From contig OV884056.1 of the NCBI GenBank assembly GCA_930367215.1, positions 122,386,053-122,450,052 on the forward strand: DNA of 64,000 bases, written 5' to 3'. The stretch comes from Pollenia angustigena (Eukaryota > Arthropoda > Insecta > Diptera > Polleniidae). The notes below the pieces were generated by a model, which made no database searches, was not told where the DNA came from, and worked only from the letters and a program-made list of their open reading frames with translations. The position numbers and the translations under genes were made by a program. Within the stretch, counting starts at the first letter, position 1; each line of letters opens with the position of its first letter. Below are positions 1-10,967 of the stretch, piece after piece.

Positions 1-109
1 TTATTATTGAATCTTTTTTATCGAAATTTACAATATGTATTCAAATCTTAATTCTACTTGTTGTTTATTAGTTGTTACCAGTGTAACCACTAACTGCTGT
101 ATTCAAATT

Positions 110-2258
110 TTAAAAATGTTTTCTAGTTAGGCTCAAAGTATCGGTTCTTTTTAGCCTCTGGTGACCTTCGAACTGAATCAGACCCCGAGCGAGGTAGTTA
201 GGGTGGGCCATTAGTTTATCGATGTAACTTATTGAATATTTTTTAATTTCCTCCTGAATAGTGGGGACGTTGAGATCTCTGTGGATAATATCATTACGTA
301 TATACCATGGGGCGCATACAATTTGTCGTAATATTCTAGACTGTCTTCTTTGAAGCTTTTGGATGTTAGATGCGCATGCAGTACCCCATAATTGGATGCC
401 ATATGTCCATATTGGTTTTATGATGGACTTGTATAGAAGAATTTTGTTGTCTAAAGACAAGTTTGAGTTTCCACCGAGAAGCCAATGTAGTTGAGCTGCT
501 TTAAGTTTCATAGCCGTTATTTTCGCTTCGATATGACGAGACCAGGTCAAGCGTCTATCTATATGAATTCCCAAGTACTTTACATGGTTTTCTACCGGAA
601 CAGTGATGTTATTTATTTTTACTGCTGGGCACGTTTGTCTTCTGAGCGTGAAAGTTAAGTGAGCACATTTAGCCGGGTTAACCTTTATTCTCCATTTTTC
701 TAGCCATGCCTCTAGTTCATTGATGTGGGACTGCAGATTTTGCGAAGCGACTTTTGGGTCATGGTTAACGCTAATAAATGCTGTGTCTTCTGCAAATGTA
801 GAGGTATGCGTGCTCAGGTTTGTTGGCATATCCGTGCTCAGGTTTGTTGGCATATCGCTATGTATATTATATATATAGAAGCGGTCCTAATATGCTGCCT
901 TGGGGAACACCAGCAGTAATTTTCTTGAGGAGGGAGTATTTATCTTGCGACCTTACAATGAATGTTCTGCCTGTTAGATAGCTCTCCAGAAGCTTGTGAG
1001 TGTTTTGAGGAAGCATTCGTGTTATTTTGATGAGCAGCCCATCATGCCAAACTTTGTCAAATGCTTGGGAAATGTCTATAAACAGTGCTGAGCAGTATTG
1101 CTTTTTCTCAAAAGCCGATCTAATAAGGGTGACAATTCTATGCACTTGTTCTATTGTACCATGTTCCGCTCTGAATCCGAACTGGTGATCCGGGATAATG
1201 TCGTGTTCATTTCGATAGGATTGACAATAAGCTTATCGGTCTGTACGACGCAACCTGGCTAGCATCTTTTCCTGGTTTGGGAATCATAACAATTATAGAC
1301 CTCTTCCATGAGGATGGGAAGTATCCGACTCTTAATATAGCGTTAAAAATGAGCAGCAAGATTCTGGAAGCAGACGATGGTAGGTTTCTTATCATTGACC
1401 CTGTGATGCGGTCAGGTCCGGGAGATTTTCTAATATTCACTTTTTCTATTGCAGATTTTACTTCAGTTATGTTAAATTTTAATGGGTGGTTTACCTTATC
1501 AGGAATGATTGGACGACAGGAAAACTTTCTCAAGGTGGCCCGCAAAAGCGGACTTTGTGCTCAAACTATAAAAGTTGATAAAATTAGTAATAATTCCGGC
1601 TTTATTGTTATCTATCAGGGATAGGTTGCGATTCCTACTGAATATACTAATCAGTATATTCTAGTACCTGATCGCGCTTGATGTTTTTAATTACAGCAAA
1701 GTCAATAATGTCTGGTAGCTTATTGAAGTCGGTTGGCCAATAGGTAGGCTCACCACTCGATACCACATCAAAATTATTTGCAGTTACGGTATTGTATAGC
1801 TGATTACCTCTAGGACTAATAAGTCTGGAGCCCCAATATGTATGTTTAGCGTTGTAGTCGCCAGCAGCAATGAATTTCTGGCCCAATGTGGAGAAGAAGT
1901 TGAGAAATTTATCGTTTACAATTTTGTGCCTCGGGGGACAATAAACGGATGTTAACGTTAGTTTGAAATCAGTAAGATTTATAGATGTGGCCTGGATACA
2001 ATCTTCTTCGAACTCTGGTAATGGTAAGTGTCTGATTTGTTTGTGCACAATTATGGCTGTGCCACCACAAGCTCGTCCGCTGGGATGTTTTGTGTCATAC
2101 GTAAGGTATCCATTTACCCTAAAGCAGTTTTTATGAGTAAAGTGTGTTTCAGAGACAAGAAGTACGTCGATTTCATGCCTATGAAGAAAGTTTGCAACTT
2201 CGTGTTTATGTTGGGATAACCCGTTTGCATTCCAGAAACATATTTTTAACTGGTTCAT
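110..2258 (-). pseudogene. Jockey ORF2 (endonuclease-reverse transcriptase), broken
   Basis: ORF2 nicks the target and reverse-transcribes the element RNA. The endonuclease lies at 2258-1647 and shows FWNANG, SETHFT, AAGDYNAKHTYWG and the start of the domain's C-terminal strand. RT motifs follow in pieces: SPGPDRITGSM and MIPKPGKDASQVASYRPISLL (1545-1207), FIDISQAFDKVWHDGLL and GVPQGSILGPLLY (1145-867), then the catalytic box and thumb (853-110). The catalytic box reads FAED instead of FADD, so one metal-binding aspartate is lost. There are frameshifts near 1600, 1180 and 860; the last coincides with a TA run and a 24-bp duplication. The C-terminal segment ends at 110. Assignment is by motif order and by comparison with the other copies in this window. 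Confidence 0.85.
810..857. repeat. 24-bp tandem duplication in RT domain
   Basis: Two adjacent 24-bp copies (810-833 and 834-857) differ only at the last base. On the minus strand they duplicate the residues DMPTNLST just before the RT catalytic box. Family B has a single version of this segment, so this is a local slippage event in the copy. Confidence 0.85.
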
Positions 2259-3827
2259 TTTTTGTTGAGTAGAACTTGCAGGAGCATGTTCTGGTTTCGC
2301 ATCATTTCCTGAAACATGTTCTGCGTAGTGGCCATGAAGTTATTCATAGTTTGAATTAAATTTTCAATTGAGGTAGGCATATTTCCAGAAGGCATTTGTA
2401 GACCTTCCCTAGGAACATTAGCGTTTTGAGGTTGCTTTGCGTTAGAAGTACTCGGGGGATTTTTCGCATTAGGGTTACCTTTTATGACTTGGGCATATGA
2501 TTGGTTTTGATTGTTTGTTAGTGAAGTACTAGCAATAGAGCCAGCGGCTTGGCTGGGCGCATGTGACGGACCATATTGGGAGTGAGTATATTTTTGAACT
2601 AAAGCAGGTTTTTTTAACTGCAAGAAGACTCTACAACCCCTATAGTTTGCCATGTGATTTTCGCCACAGTTGCTGCATTTCTTAACATTCGGGTCAGCTT
2701 TAGAACGAACATTCGTCGGTTTTATGAGCGTCGCCACAAACCACACATACGTGAGGCAATTTACAATAGGATTTTGTATGCCCATATTCCTGACAGTTTG
2801 TGCATTGGGAGGGACCCTTTCGTTTTAATGGCTCCTCAACAGTTATTCTTCTGTTGAGTAGGTAGCGCAAGTTGTATATAGGATGAACTGAATTTTTGGT
2901 TTTGAGAACCGATGAATCAAACGATATTTCAACGCGGTGCATTGGTTGAGGAACTTTATTCCTGTTCAAAATGTTATGAACAGATTTTACCTCATACCCC
3001 TCTAGCTCTATGTCAGAATTTATTTCCTCTGTAGGAACAGAACTATCTATGCCTTTTATGACAATAATCAATCCCTTAGCACTTTTTAATTGATATGTAT
3101 AGTTACTTTTATTTTCTGCGTCCAGGTGTCTTGATATAATACGAAAGCTCGTTTCTGTACTGGCTTGAATTTTGGTTTCTTGAATTTGCCCGCGTCGTAT
3201 AGAAACGCCGTAGAAATTATTCTTACCTACCAGTTGAATCAACATGTTGACTATGCTATTTGATGTTTGCTCCCGCAGATAGATAGGTGGCGGTTTAACT
3301 TCTTTAGTGGCTGTTCCATGTGCTGATTCTGCTTCTTCATCGTCAGGTATGGATAGTACAGAGAAACTGTTACCATTTGTTGGCAAAGAGACTACGTTAG
3401 AGCCTTTGTATTGTTTGGCCATGCGTTCCTGTTGGGTGGACCTAGGGGTAGCCTTTCTCTTAGTTATTATAATATATCTGTCCATGCCTGTTTGCACTTT
3501 GGTACTTTTTGGCACAGCTCCTGTATTTATTAATGCAAAACGTGATGTTCCAGGTTTTTCGTTATTATTCTTCTGGTCAGACGACTTCACACTTTGAACC
3601 ACATTTACGGTCGGAGCAACACACTTGCTCAGGTTGGGCACACTTGCACTTAAATTGCTGTATGGAAAACCAGTTACGCTGGCAATTTTTGCACTTAAAT
3701 AACTTTAATTTAATTCTGGGTATCGAATGTTTTCATTGCTCACGCTCGGTGAGCTTACCACAATATACGCATTTCTGCTATTTGTGCTGGGCCTACTCTC
3801 CTTATTGGGAGTATTTGTGAGGCTCAT
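2255..3827 (-). pseudogene. Jockey ORF1 (Gag-like RNA-binding protein), broken
   Basis: ORF1 encodes the RNA-binding protein of the LINE particle. A good ATG lies at 3827-3825, and the following residues (NAYIVV) resemble NVYVLV near the start of the intact ORF1 at 61191. An in-frame TAA follows about 40 codons later, after which the frame is open from about 3710 to 2700. It holds a basic Ser/Thr-rich N-terminal region, the PIYLRE motif, a pre-C2HC domain and two zinc knuckles (CTNCQEYGHTKSYC and CVVCGDAHKTDEC). A frameshift near 2700-2785 moves the third knuckle (CSNCGENH) and the Gln/Asn/Met-rich C-terminus into another frame. The reading frame ends inside the ATGA overlap with ORF2. Identification as ORF1 is secure; the protein is not functional as it stands. 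Confidence 0.85.
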
Positions 3828-3942
3828 TCACAAATCTCTTCGGGCACCTTAGTTACTGTTCTTTTTTTCAGCTATTACAAATATATTTTTTTTTTTTCAC
3901 TTCGATTTTTTTTATTTTTTTTATTTTTCTTACTCACTGATA

Positions 3943-3977
3943 CACGTCCGTACTCGTCAAGAGCTGGCTCGAAACTG
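3943..3977 (-). promoter_or_regulatory. Internal LINE promoter: initiator plus DPE
   Basis: On the minus strand CAGTTTC begins at 3977. With the A at 3976 as +1, GGACGTG occupies +28 to +34 (3949-3943), which matches the downstream promoter element RGACGTG at its required distance. Known Jockey, Doc and F elements of flies use such TATA-less internal Pol II promoters. The same pair at the same spacing occurs in family B. Confidence 0.7.
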
Positions 3978-4573
3978 TTGTAACATACATAATTTCCATA
4001 ACTTTTCGAAAAATTTCTGTTGTAATTATATTTGTTCGATTCAATAGTTGTTTATATTTAATTCCCCAAGTATTCTTCACACAAAATGCCCAAAAAAAAT
4101 AATTAATAAAAATTTATAAAGAATTCTTATTTCACACGCCTAAAACAAGTAGTTTTAATAATAGCAGCGTTCGAGAACACAAAAGTTTTTACTATTTCTT
4201 ATTGATTTTTACTTCATTTTACGAAATTGCGTTCGAGTACACAATATACAGTAAATGAGAACACAAATTGAGAGCGTAAAGCGACAGTTCTTGTCTGGGT
4301 ATTTACAAATTTACGCGTGTGAACAAATCAATATTTGAAATCAACCGCAAAAAACAATATTTCTTGTGTTGAACACGTGTTATTGTTATTGTTTTGAAAA
4401 AAAAAACAACACTAGCGTGACCAAAAATAACAATACAAGCAAAAATATATCAGAAAACATTACCAGTGCCATATTTATCATAAATAACCAAGAAATTAAT
4501 AAAAATATGAAAAAATCTTAAAATTTTGCGGCTTAAAATGATTGATATATTATGCAAAAATGTTGTTATATAA
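3978..4573. other. AT-rich spacer
   Basis: This stretch is AT-rich with several homopolymer runs. I see no coding signal, terminal repeat or RNA gene in it. Confidence 0.5.
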
Positions 4574-4880
4574 TTAAAATATGTAAATTTGTGTGTTTCT
4601 AAAATCTGGTAAATGATTTCGAAAGCCCTCGACCAGGGCTATTAAGGCCACCAGCTGTTACTTTCGAAAACTTAAAAGTTTAGGGGGCATTCTGTTTAAA
4701 GTGAAAAAATTCAAACATTTTCCAAAAAGTTGTTAGTTGAATAAAATCTGTAAATTTGTGTGTTTCTAAAAATCTGATAAATGATTCCAAAAGCCCTCAA
4801 CCAGGGCTATTAAGGCCACCAGCTGTCACTTTCGAAAAATGAAAAGTTTAGGGGGCATTCTGTATTAAAGTCAAAAAATT
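4574..4880 (+). repeat. Two tandem copies of a ~167-bp repeat
   Basis: Two diverged direct copies share GTAAATTTGTGTGTTTCTA, then an identical CAGGGCTATTAAGGCCACC, and the ending GGGGGCATTCTGT. The spacing between equivalent bases is about 167. There is no open frame and the origin is unknown. It may be an unlabelled satellite or part of a non-autonomous transposon. Confidence 0.75.
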
Positions 4881-5074
4881 CAAAAATTTCAAAGATTTAA
4901 ATCTGAAAAATGACTTCGAATATTAAATAATGATACAACTTATAACTGTAATAATAAAAATAAAGATTTTGAAGTATTAATTGATGTAGAAGTATTTAGT
5001 GATAAAGAAAACAGTTGTACAAATGTATAAAAAAAAATGTTAGTTAAGGTCCATTTGAAACAACTGGTAGTAGT

Positions 5075-5461
5075 TTGGAGGTATCAAAATTTAAAAGTTA
5101 CCGAAAGGTTGCTAATCCAAAGGAAAAAGTGAGTAGAAATGTGATTCGTTCAAAAGGAAATGCTTTGAAACCTTCAAGAGTATTTAAATGCAGCACTTTA
5201 GACTGCAAATCTAAAGTAGACTCGAAATTGATATTTAAATTAGACAGCGATCCAAAATTTGAATTATCAAGAAATAAATACATTATTGATCTTATTCAAC
5301 AAAAATATTTGAAAATGAATAATGTCTGTATATTAGTATTTTATAGTATTAAGGAAGTGGGGTATGGATTTTTAGCATATAGTTACTGTAGCTTTGCAGA
5401 TTCGCTACAATCGTCTTGGCCAGCGAGGTTTCCGACCAGCAACGGTGAACACCCTCAGTAG
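5075..5461 (+). other. Unrecognised 128-codon open stretch
   Basis: A frame is open for 128 codons but starts at TTG and has no convincing ATG. The first part is Lys/Ser-rich with a CSTLDCKSK stretch, and the last part turns locally GC-rich. I do not recognise it. It could be a decayed transposon gene or chance. Nothing around it suggests a promoter or exon boundary. Confidence 0.15.
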
Positions 5462-6605
5462 GTCCCAACCCTGCTCACTGGGTACGTTGCACATTAAAAC
5501 AAAATAAGGAGGTATTTCCTAACTCAATTATTAACACTAATTTAATAATTGAGTTCCTTTTTTTCTATTTTTTTAGGAAGCGGAGGTTATGCCCCCCAGC
5601 CTGCCCATCCTACCATGTCACAAGAATGTCCGTCTCATATTGATTTGTGGCCCAATTACCACCAGACTTCTACCAACTTACCTCACTTTCATGCCACTAA
5701 TCCTTTATTTCAAATTCACCACAAAAACATTTCTTTTACCAACTTTTACCATACAACAATATTCATATTTATTTACTAAGCTTTTCTTATCCTATGACCA
5801 TAAATATATTATTACAAAAATTTATTTAACAAATCGTACGATAAAAAAATTAACTCAAAATTTCAACCACAAATACAGTAAATTATTTATTTTTGGTTTT
5901 ACCTTAAATATACTCTAAATTTTTCCAATTTCCCCTTAAATAAAATTTTTCTTTCTAGTTTCTATCAAATCTTTTTAATTATGTGCAATCTCTCGGATCT
6001 ATTAGTTCCCTAAACCTGAAGGAGTATTTTGTCCTCAAATGTGTTTTGGACAACAAAACAAAAATTATCAAACAAAAGAATGATTTAAACTAGGCAATGA
6101 CAAAGCTTATTTCCGGGTGATTATCAAACAAAACAAAAAAAAAAAGCACCTAGTAAAACATACTTTTAGGCGACACTAATCAAAATCGTTCACTGTACTT
6201 GTTTACATAAATTATTACAAAAAAAATTTATCATAATCTTAAAACATAGAAAACTCAAGACTAACACCCAACTAAAAACAAAAAAATGGATTTTTACGAT
6301 ATTCTAATAATATTTTTTCACCTATCTTAATTATCTATCACGTGCCACATAAACATTTAAAATTTATTATTGTTATTTTTTCATTTTTTTAGGAAAATAA
6401 ATTAATTATTTTTATAAAAGTTATATTTTATATGTCTATTCACTCGCAGTATAATATTTTCCTGCCTATCTTAACTCTTTTTTTAGAATTTTTCTAGAAA
6501 ATTTCTTTGCCCGCCAAACATCCATTTTTTTCCTTTATATTATTCTGAGAAGCTTTTAGCTTTCTACCTTGATCACTTGTTTTTTCTTATTTCATATTTT
6601 TCCTT
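5462..6605. other. AT-rich spacer, no gene seen
   Basis: Very AT-rich sequence with short open frames that look like chance. A small inverted repeat (AACTCAATTATTAA and its complement) lies at about 5520-5560. Nothing else is supportable. Confidence 0.4.
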
Positions 6606-6691
6606 TCCAAGCCCCCCCTGATATATCTTAGGAAGCAAGATATATCTTAGGAAGCAAGAGCAAATGAGCTAATAAAGAATATGATCTCGAT

Positions 6692-8595
6692 CAGGCGCAT
6701 ATCCAGCTGGAGCCTTACGGGGGGAGGGGGGGAATTTTGTATGATACAAAAAAGTAAAAATTTTTTTTAAAAGCTCATTAAAAATAATGGCCCATAATCA
6801 TCGTCAAATATAAAGTCGACTTCTATGTTATTGAAATCCATTTAAAGCCTGTTTTAACTTAAAGTCGATTTTATTTTTGAGTATGAATATGGTCCAATAT
6901 GTGTGTATATTATATTAAAAACAACTCAACAAAAAGGTTAAATAAAATATGAGATCAGTTCAATATACATTAATCTTTTTAAATAACCAATTTATAATTT
7001 CCTTGTGAGGCAAATTTAAACAGTATAGTAAATCTTCTGACATTGTTGATCTGAGCCATGTTTTTATTCGACGAAGGGTAGGAAATGACCTCCGGCTCGT
7101 AGCATTACTGACGAGCATTGAAAATTTTAAATATTTTTCTTAGATTTGGGTAGATATCTTCATCACAGTTTATGAAAGCATCTACAACGTTATCTGATAG
7201 ATCAGGCTCAAGCTTAGATGTTAGTAGGTGTTTATCTCTTTTATCAAATATAATCAGCTCATCCGCTAGTTGTGGTTTTTAAAGTTTTGTATCTGTATAT
7301 GACTTGATTACACTTTGAGGTAGAAGTTTAAGTATGTTCAATACATTTAGGATATCTATTGGAAAAGGTGCTTTGAGATCTTTTAAAAAAAATTCATTAA
7401 GACGAATTGAACCTACAACTCGGTAAGAATCATCAACATTTTGAAGTGATTATTTCGTTCAAATCTTTTCTTTTCGATTGGAACCTTGATTTGAACGCAA
7501 ATAACTTAAACTTTTTCAAAAATCGCTTTGAATTGTTTTGATAAGGCTTGATCCTTTTTGCAGATCCATATATTTCTTTTATAAAATGATACTAAGTGGC
7601 TGCGTTACAATAAGTATCAAAATGTATATTCCGCAAATAAATTTAAACGTACCAAGTGAGTTCCTTAATATAAAAGTAGAGATATTACCTTTTCACTCAG
7701 ATAATGTTTCCAAAGCTTCTACTTTATAATGTACACTTGTTGCAAAGTGTAAAATTGAGTCGTGACGGTCCACCCATCTTGTCTCGCATAATGTAGAGAG
7801 TTTGGCTCCCAAATACTTTGCTAAAACTGTTTTTCGCTTGGGATGATTATATTTAAAAAATGTTGTAATTTCTTTAACAAATGATACAACTTTTTGTATT
7901 AATGTCACTTTATTGCTTTTAGAAAATGAGTTGTTTGATTTATGGGAATATCACGGCGTTTGTTTTGCATTTTAATTAATATAATTTTAATTTCTTAGGT
8001 AAAGTCCAAAATTTGTCAAAGCTTTAAGAACTATTGATGATAGTGCCTTCGCATCAATTGACACATAAACGTCATCAATATCCTTTGAAGCCTCTTCAAA
8101 TGCGTTTACAATAAAGCCAATAAATTCTTCCTTAAAAATATCTTAAAGACAAGGAAATCTGGCTTTTCCCGGCAAATCCGTGCTTTCGTCAAAAATTATC
8201 GAATAGAATTTTGATTCATATAACGCATGCATACATAAATATTGCATTTACTAAGGCTTATTAATAATTCAACCTCAAGCATTATCAAGTCAGACGTTAA
8301 GTCTTAGAATATAGATGGCACCTGTTGGGATTGAATGTAGAATAACAAGTATTTGAAGACGGTAAACTAGATGTTTCATTGGAAATATCTAATAAATAAC
8401 TATTAGGACTCTTATTGAAAATTTCGTTAGAGATTCAATAAAAAACAAAAAAACCTTGCTGGGGTTTCCAAAAATTGTGTACATTAAAAAAAAATATTAT
8501 TATTGGGAATTCTTGTATTATCGAAATAAACAAAGCATATTTTTATAATTTAAAAAAGGAAATTCCCCCCCCCCCCCACCCTGAATCCGCGCCTG
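6692..8595 (-). mobile_element. Degenerate hAT transposon inside Jockey copy 1
   Basis: The terminal inverted repeats begin CAGGCGCATATCCAG (left) and CAGGCGCGGATTCAG (right, reverse complement), each followed by a G-rich run. The flanking 8 bp are ATCTCGAT (6684-6691) and ATCTCGGT (8596-8603), a hAT-type duplication with one mismatch. The host LINE reads across the site. The internal sequence encodes a decayed hAT transposase on the minus strand. Confidence 0.85.
7020..8230 (-). pseudogene. hAT transposase remnant (DUF4371-type with hAT C-terminal dimerisation region)
   Basis: Minus-strand pieces in order are SIIFDESTD near 8220 (a catalytic-region motif), REEF-like and VLKALTNFGL segments to about 7990, then STLCETRWVDRHDSI (7908-7693). 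A C-terminal block at about 7180-7020 contains FPTLRRIKTWLRSTM, typical of the dimerisation domain of hAT transposases. The pieces lie in different frames with stops between them, so the gene is dead. The enzyme would have cut and joined the element ends described for 6692-8595. The family call is strong because the motifs agree with the 8-bp target duplication. Confidence 0.75.
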
Positions 8596-9465
8596 ATCTC
8601 GGTGATCGTGGTAGTATAAACGAGACAAAAATACAAGTTAATCATGAGAATGATTATCGTAAAATACAAAAAATACAAATACAAATAAAGGTCTTCAGGT
8701 AGTGATTAAGGGGATTGACTCATGTGTGGACCCTGCAGAAATAAAAACATTCCTAGAAGAGAAAGGCTTCAAAATAAAACACGTAGTTAATATTAAAAAT
8801 CGGGAAAAAAATTCCCCAACCACTATGTCGAGTGGAGTTAGAGCCCGGTGACGTTAAGCTAAGAAAACGAAACTCATCCTATTTACAGCTTGAAATATAT
8901 CCTGTACAGGAAAATCACGATAGAGGACCCGCACAAAAGAAATGGACCCGTTCAGTGTTTAAACTGACAAGAATTTGGTCACACTAAGGCATACTGCTAC
9001 TTACCCCCTGTTTGCGTAGTATGTGGAGAATTACATGGAACAGTTCTTTGCGATAAGTTTAAAACCGACCCCACCGTAAAAAAATGCAGCAACTGTGGCG
9101 GTAATTACACTGTCAATTATAGAGGATGCCCTGTATACACAATCGTCAAGCAGTCGTCTAAACCGAAAACGAATCCCGCTCAAACGCAGGTAGCAAATCA
9201 AGTAAGCACTAATGACATTAAGGCCACGCAGGCTAGTAATAACAGAATCTCTTACGCAAACGTCTTGAAATCAAACCATGTGCCAATGCAAGGTGCATCG
9301 TCAAGTAATGATGAAACTCCCGTTTCAAATTTAAGTCGTTTAGGAAAAACCATGGAAATATTAGTGCAAACAGTAAATAATTTTACGAACACTATGGGTA
9401 ATATGATGCAGGAAATATTTAGAATGGAATCGATGTTATTGCAAGCTGCACTTAACAAGCCATGA
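8596..9465 (+). pseudogene. Jockey B copy 1 ORF1 remnant
   Basis: This segment corresponds to roughly the second half of the intact ORF1 at 61191-62708. Recognisable parts are INETKIQVNHEND, the VIKGI segment, zinc knuckles (one cysteine codon changed to a stop, giving a TGA before QEFGHTK), CVVCGELHG, CSNCGGN and the Met-rich C-terminus ending in ALNKP. A deletion near 8605 and a short AAATAC-type repeat near 8670 replace parts of the pre-C2HC domain. It ends in an ATGA overlap with ORF2. Confidence 0.8.
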
Positions 9466-10606
9466 ACTGTTTAAAAATTTGTTTTTGGAACGCAAACGGC
9501 ATTCATCAACATAAAAATGAATTAGAATACATTCTCAAAAGTAATCAAATTGATGTCATGATGGTTTCTGAAACTCATTTGACCTTAAGAAATACGTTTA
9601 AAATCAATGGTTATATATTGTATGATACCAAGGACCCACGAGATAGAGCTTGTGGAGGTTCTGCCATTTTGATAAAAACCCGTGTCAAACACTACCTAAT
9701 GTGTGACCATCGTGAAGACTATCTCCAAGCAGCGAACATTTACGTTGAGGAATTAAATAGAAACCCAGTAATTTCATCGTTATACTTCCCACCTAGATTT
9801 TCAAAATCAGAAGGCCAATATTATAAATATTTTAAATCATTAAAATACTCACGACTTATAACACCAAAGGGTCGTTTTTTTTTTAATACAATCTCTAAAA
9901 TGGATTTAAATGTGGTAGCGAGCGGACAACCAACATATTGGCCTACTGATCAGCCAAAAATTCCAGATGTCATCGATTTCGGCGTGGTTAAAAACATCCC
10001 CATAGAAACGATTCATGTTGAAGCTTCCTTGGAATTATCGTCCGACCACACCTACAATTGTTACTATAATGAAACCCAATAGAATTGTATCTCCGCCTGG
10101 CTACTTAGCGACGTCAGCTACATAAATTAATTGGTTAAAATATAAAAAATATCTCAGTACCCATTGCACAGAAAATATTCCGCTTAGTACACCGGAGAAG
10201 GTAGATCGCTCTATTATTAATTTTGATAGTTTTCTAAAACTAGCTGTTCAACATTCCAATATTGCCCCAAAAAAAAACGAAAAATATTAAAATATATTCC
10301 ACAGATGTCGAGCGTCTCTTGTCTGAAAAAAGGAGAGCTCGAAGAGAGTGGCAATTGCACAGATCCCCGCAAGCTAAGAACTTACTAAAAGAGTAAACAA
10401 AAAGGCTAAGAAAGTTACTGCAGACTCAGAAAACGGCTTCTTTGGAAAAGTATCTTAAGGAACTTGATGCAACTCCACAATCAGACTACTCATTATGGCG
10501 TGCGGCTAGAAATCTTAAAAGGCTAGTTGTCACTAAACCAGCATTAAGAAACTTGAATGGAAGTTGGGCAAGAGATGATGTTGAAAAAGGAAACCTATTT
10601 GTTAAT
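9462..10606 (+). pseudogene. Jockey B copy 1 ORF2 remnant (endonuclease)
   Basis: ORF2 starts at 9462 with MNCLKICFWNANG. It is open to 10082 and shows SETHLT and YWPTD. The segment holding the catalytic AAGDYNAKHTFWG is deleted, so the endonuclease is inactive. Frameshifts follow the SSDHT motif. A further piece (10442-10606) matches the linker before the RT domain (LWRAARNLKR). The copy ends where copy 2 begins at 10607. Confidence 0.8.
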
Positions 10607-10641
10607 CAGTTCGGTTTGTGCTTTGTTGTGATACAGACGTG
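10607..10641 (+). promoter_or_regulatory. Internal LINE promoter: initiator plus DPE
   Basis: TCAGTT (A at 10608 taken as +1) matches the insect initiator. AGACGTG begins at 10635, which is +28, the exact DPE position. There is no TATA box. The arrangement is identical in copy 3. Confidence 0.75.
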
Positions 10642-10967
10642 TATTTTAGCCCCGCATACGATTTGAACTATTAATTAATTACATTTGATTTTGTAATATA
10701 AGCAGCGAATGGACGCTTAAAAAAATAATATACATATTTTGTTATTAAAATTATTTAACATAATAGTGAACAATTTAAAACGATAAAATTAAATAAAATA
10801 AAACAGTAGAAATATATACGTATGTATGAATGTTCATACATGTGTATACATATTCTGAACAAAAACATTTAAATTTCTTGGTTTTTTTTTTTGTTGTTGT
10901 AAAATACAATAAATAATAAAAATATTAAAGCAAAGCAAAACGGTGAAAAACAAGAACAACTCTTTGC

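Larger units (their letters stand above)
1..3977 (-). mobile_element. Jockey-clade non-LTR retrotransposon, family A, 3' end beyond window
   Basis: This is a LINE of about 4 kb on the minus strand: 5' UTR (3977 to 3828), ORF1 with zinc knuckles, then ORF2 with an APE-type endonuclease and reverse transcriptase. ORF1 and ORF2 overlap by four bases (ATGA at 2258-2255), the same junction as in the family B copies at 9462, 12453 and 62705. The 5' end is placed at 3977 because an initiator-like CAGTTTC lies there with a DPE at exactly +28. The copy is dead: ORF1 has an early stop and a frameshift, ORF2 has several frameshifts, and the RT active site is altered. The 3' tail probably lies before base 1. 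Family assignment comes from protein motifs and gene order; the exact subfamily is unknown. Confidence 0.85.
6606..10606 (+). mobile_element. Jockey family B, copy 1 (fragment, split by a hAT element)
   Basis: This is a 5'-truncated copy of the LINE seen intact at 60831. It starts in mid-ORF1: 6606-6691 matches the segment encoding PPIYLRE and beyond, and contains a 20-bp local duplication. It is interrupted by a hAT transposon (6692-8595) and continues at 8596 through the rest of ORF1 and part of ORF2. It stops at 10606, where the 5' end of copy 2 begins in the same orientation. Copy 1 does not visibly resume after copy 2, so its 3' part was lost or never present. It carries many stops and frameshifts. 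Confidence 0.85.
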
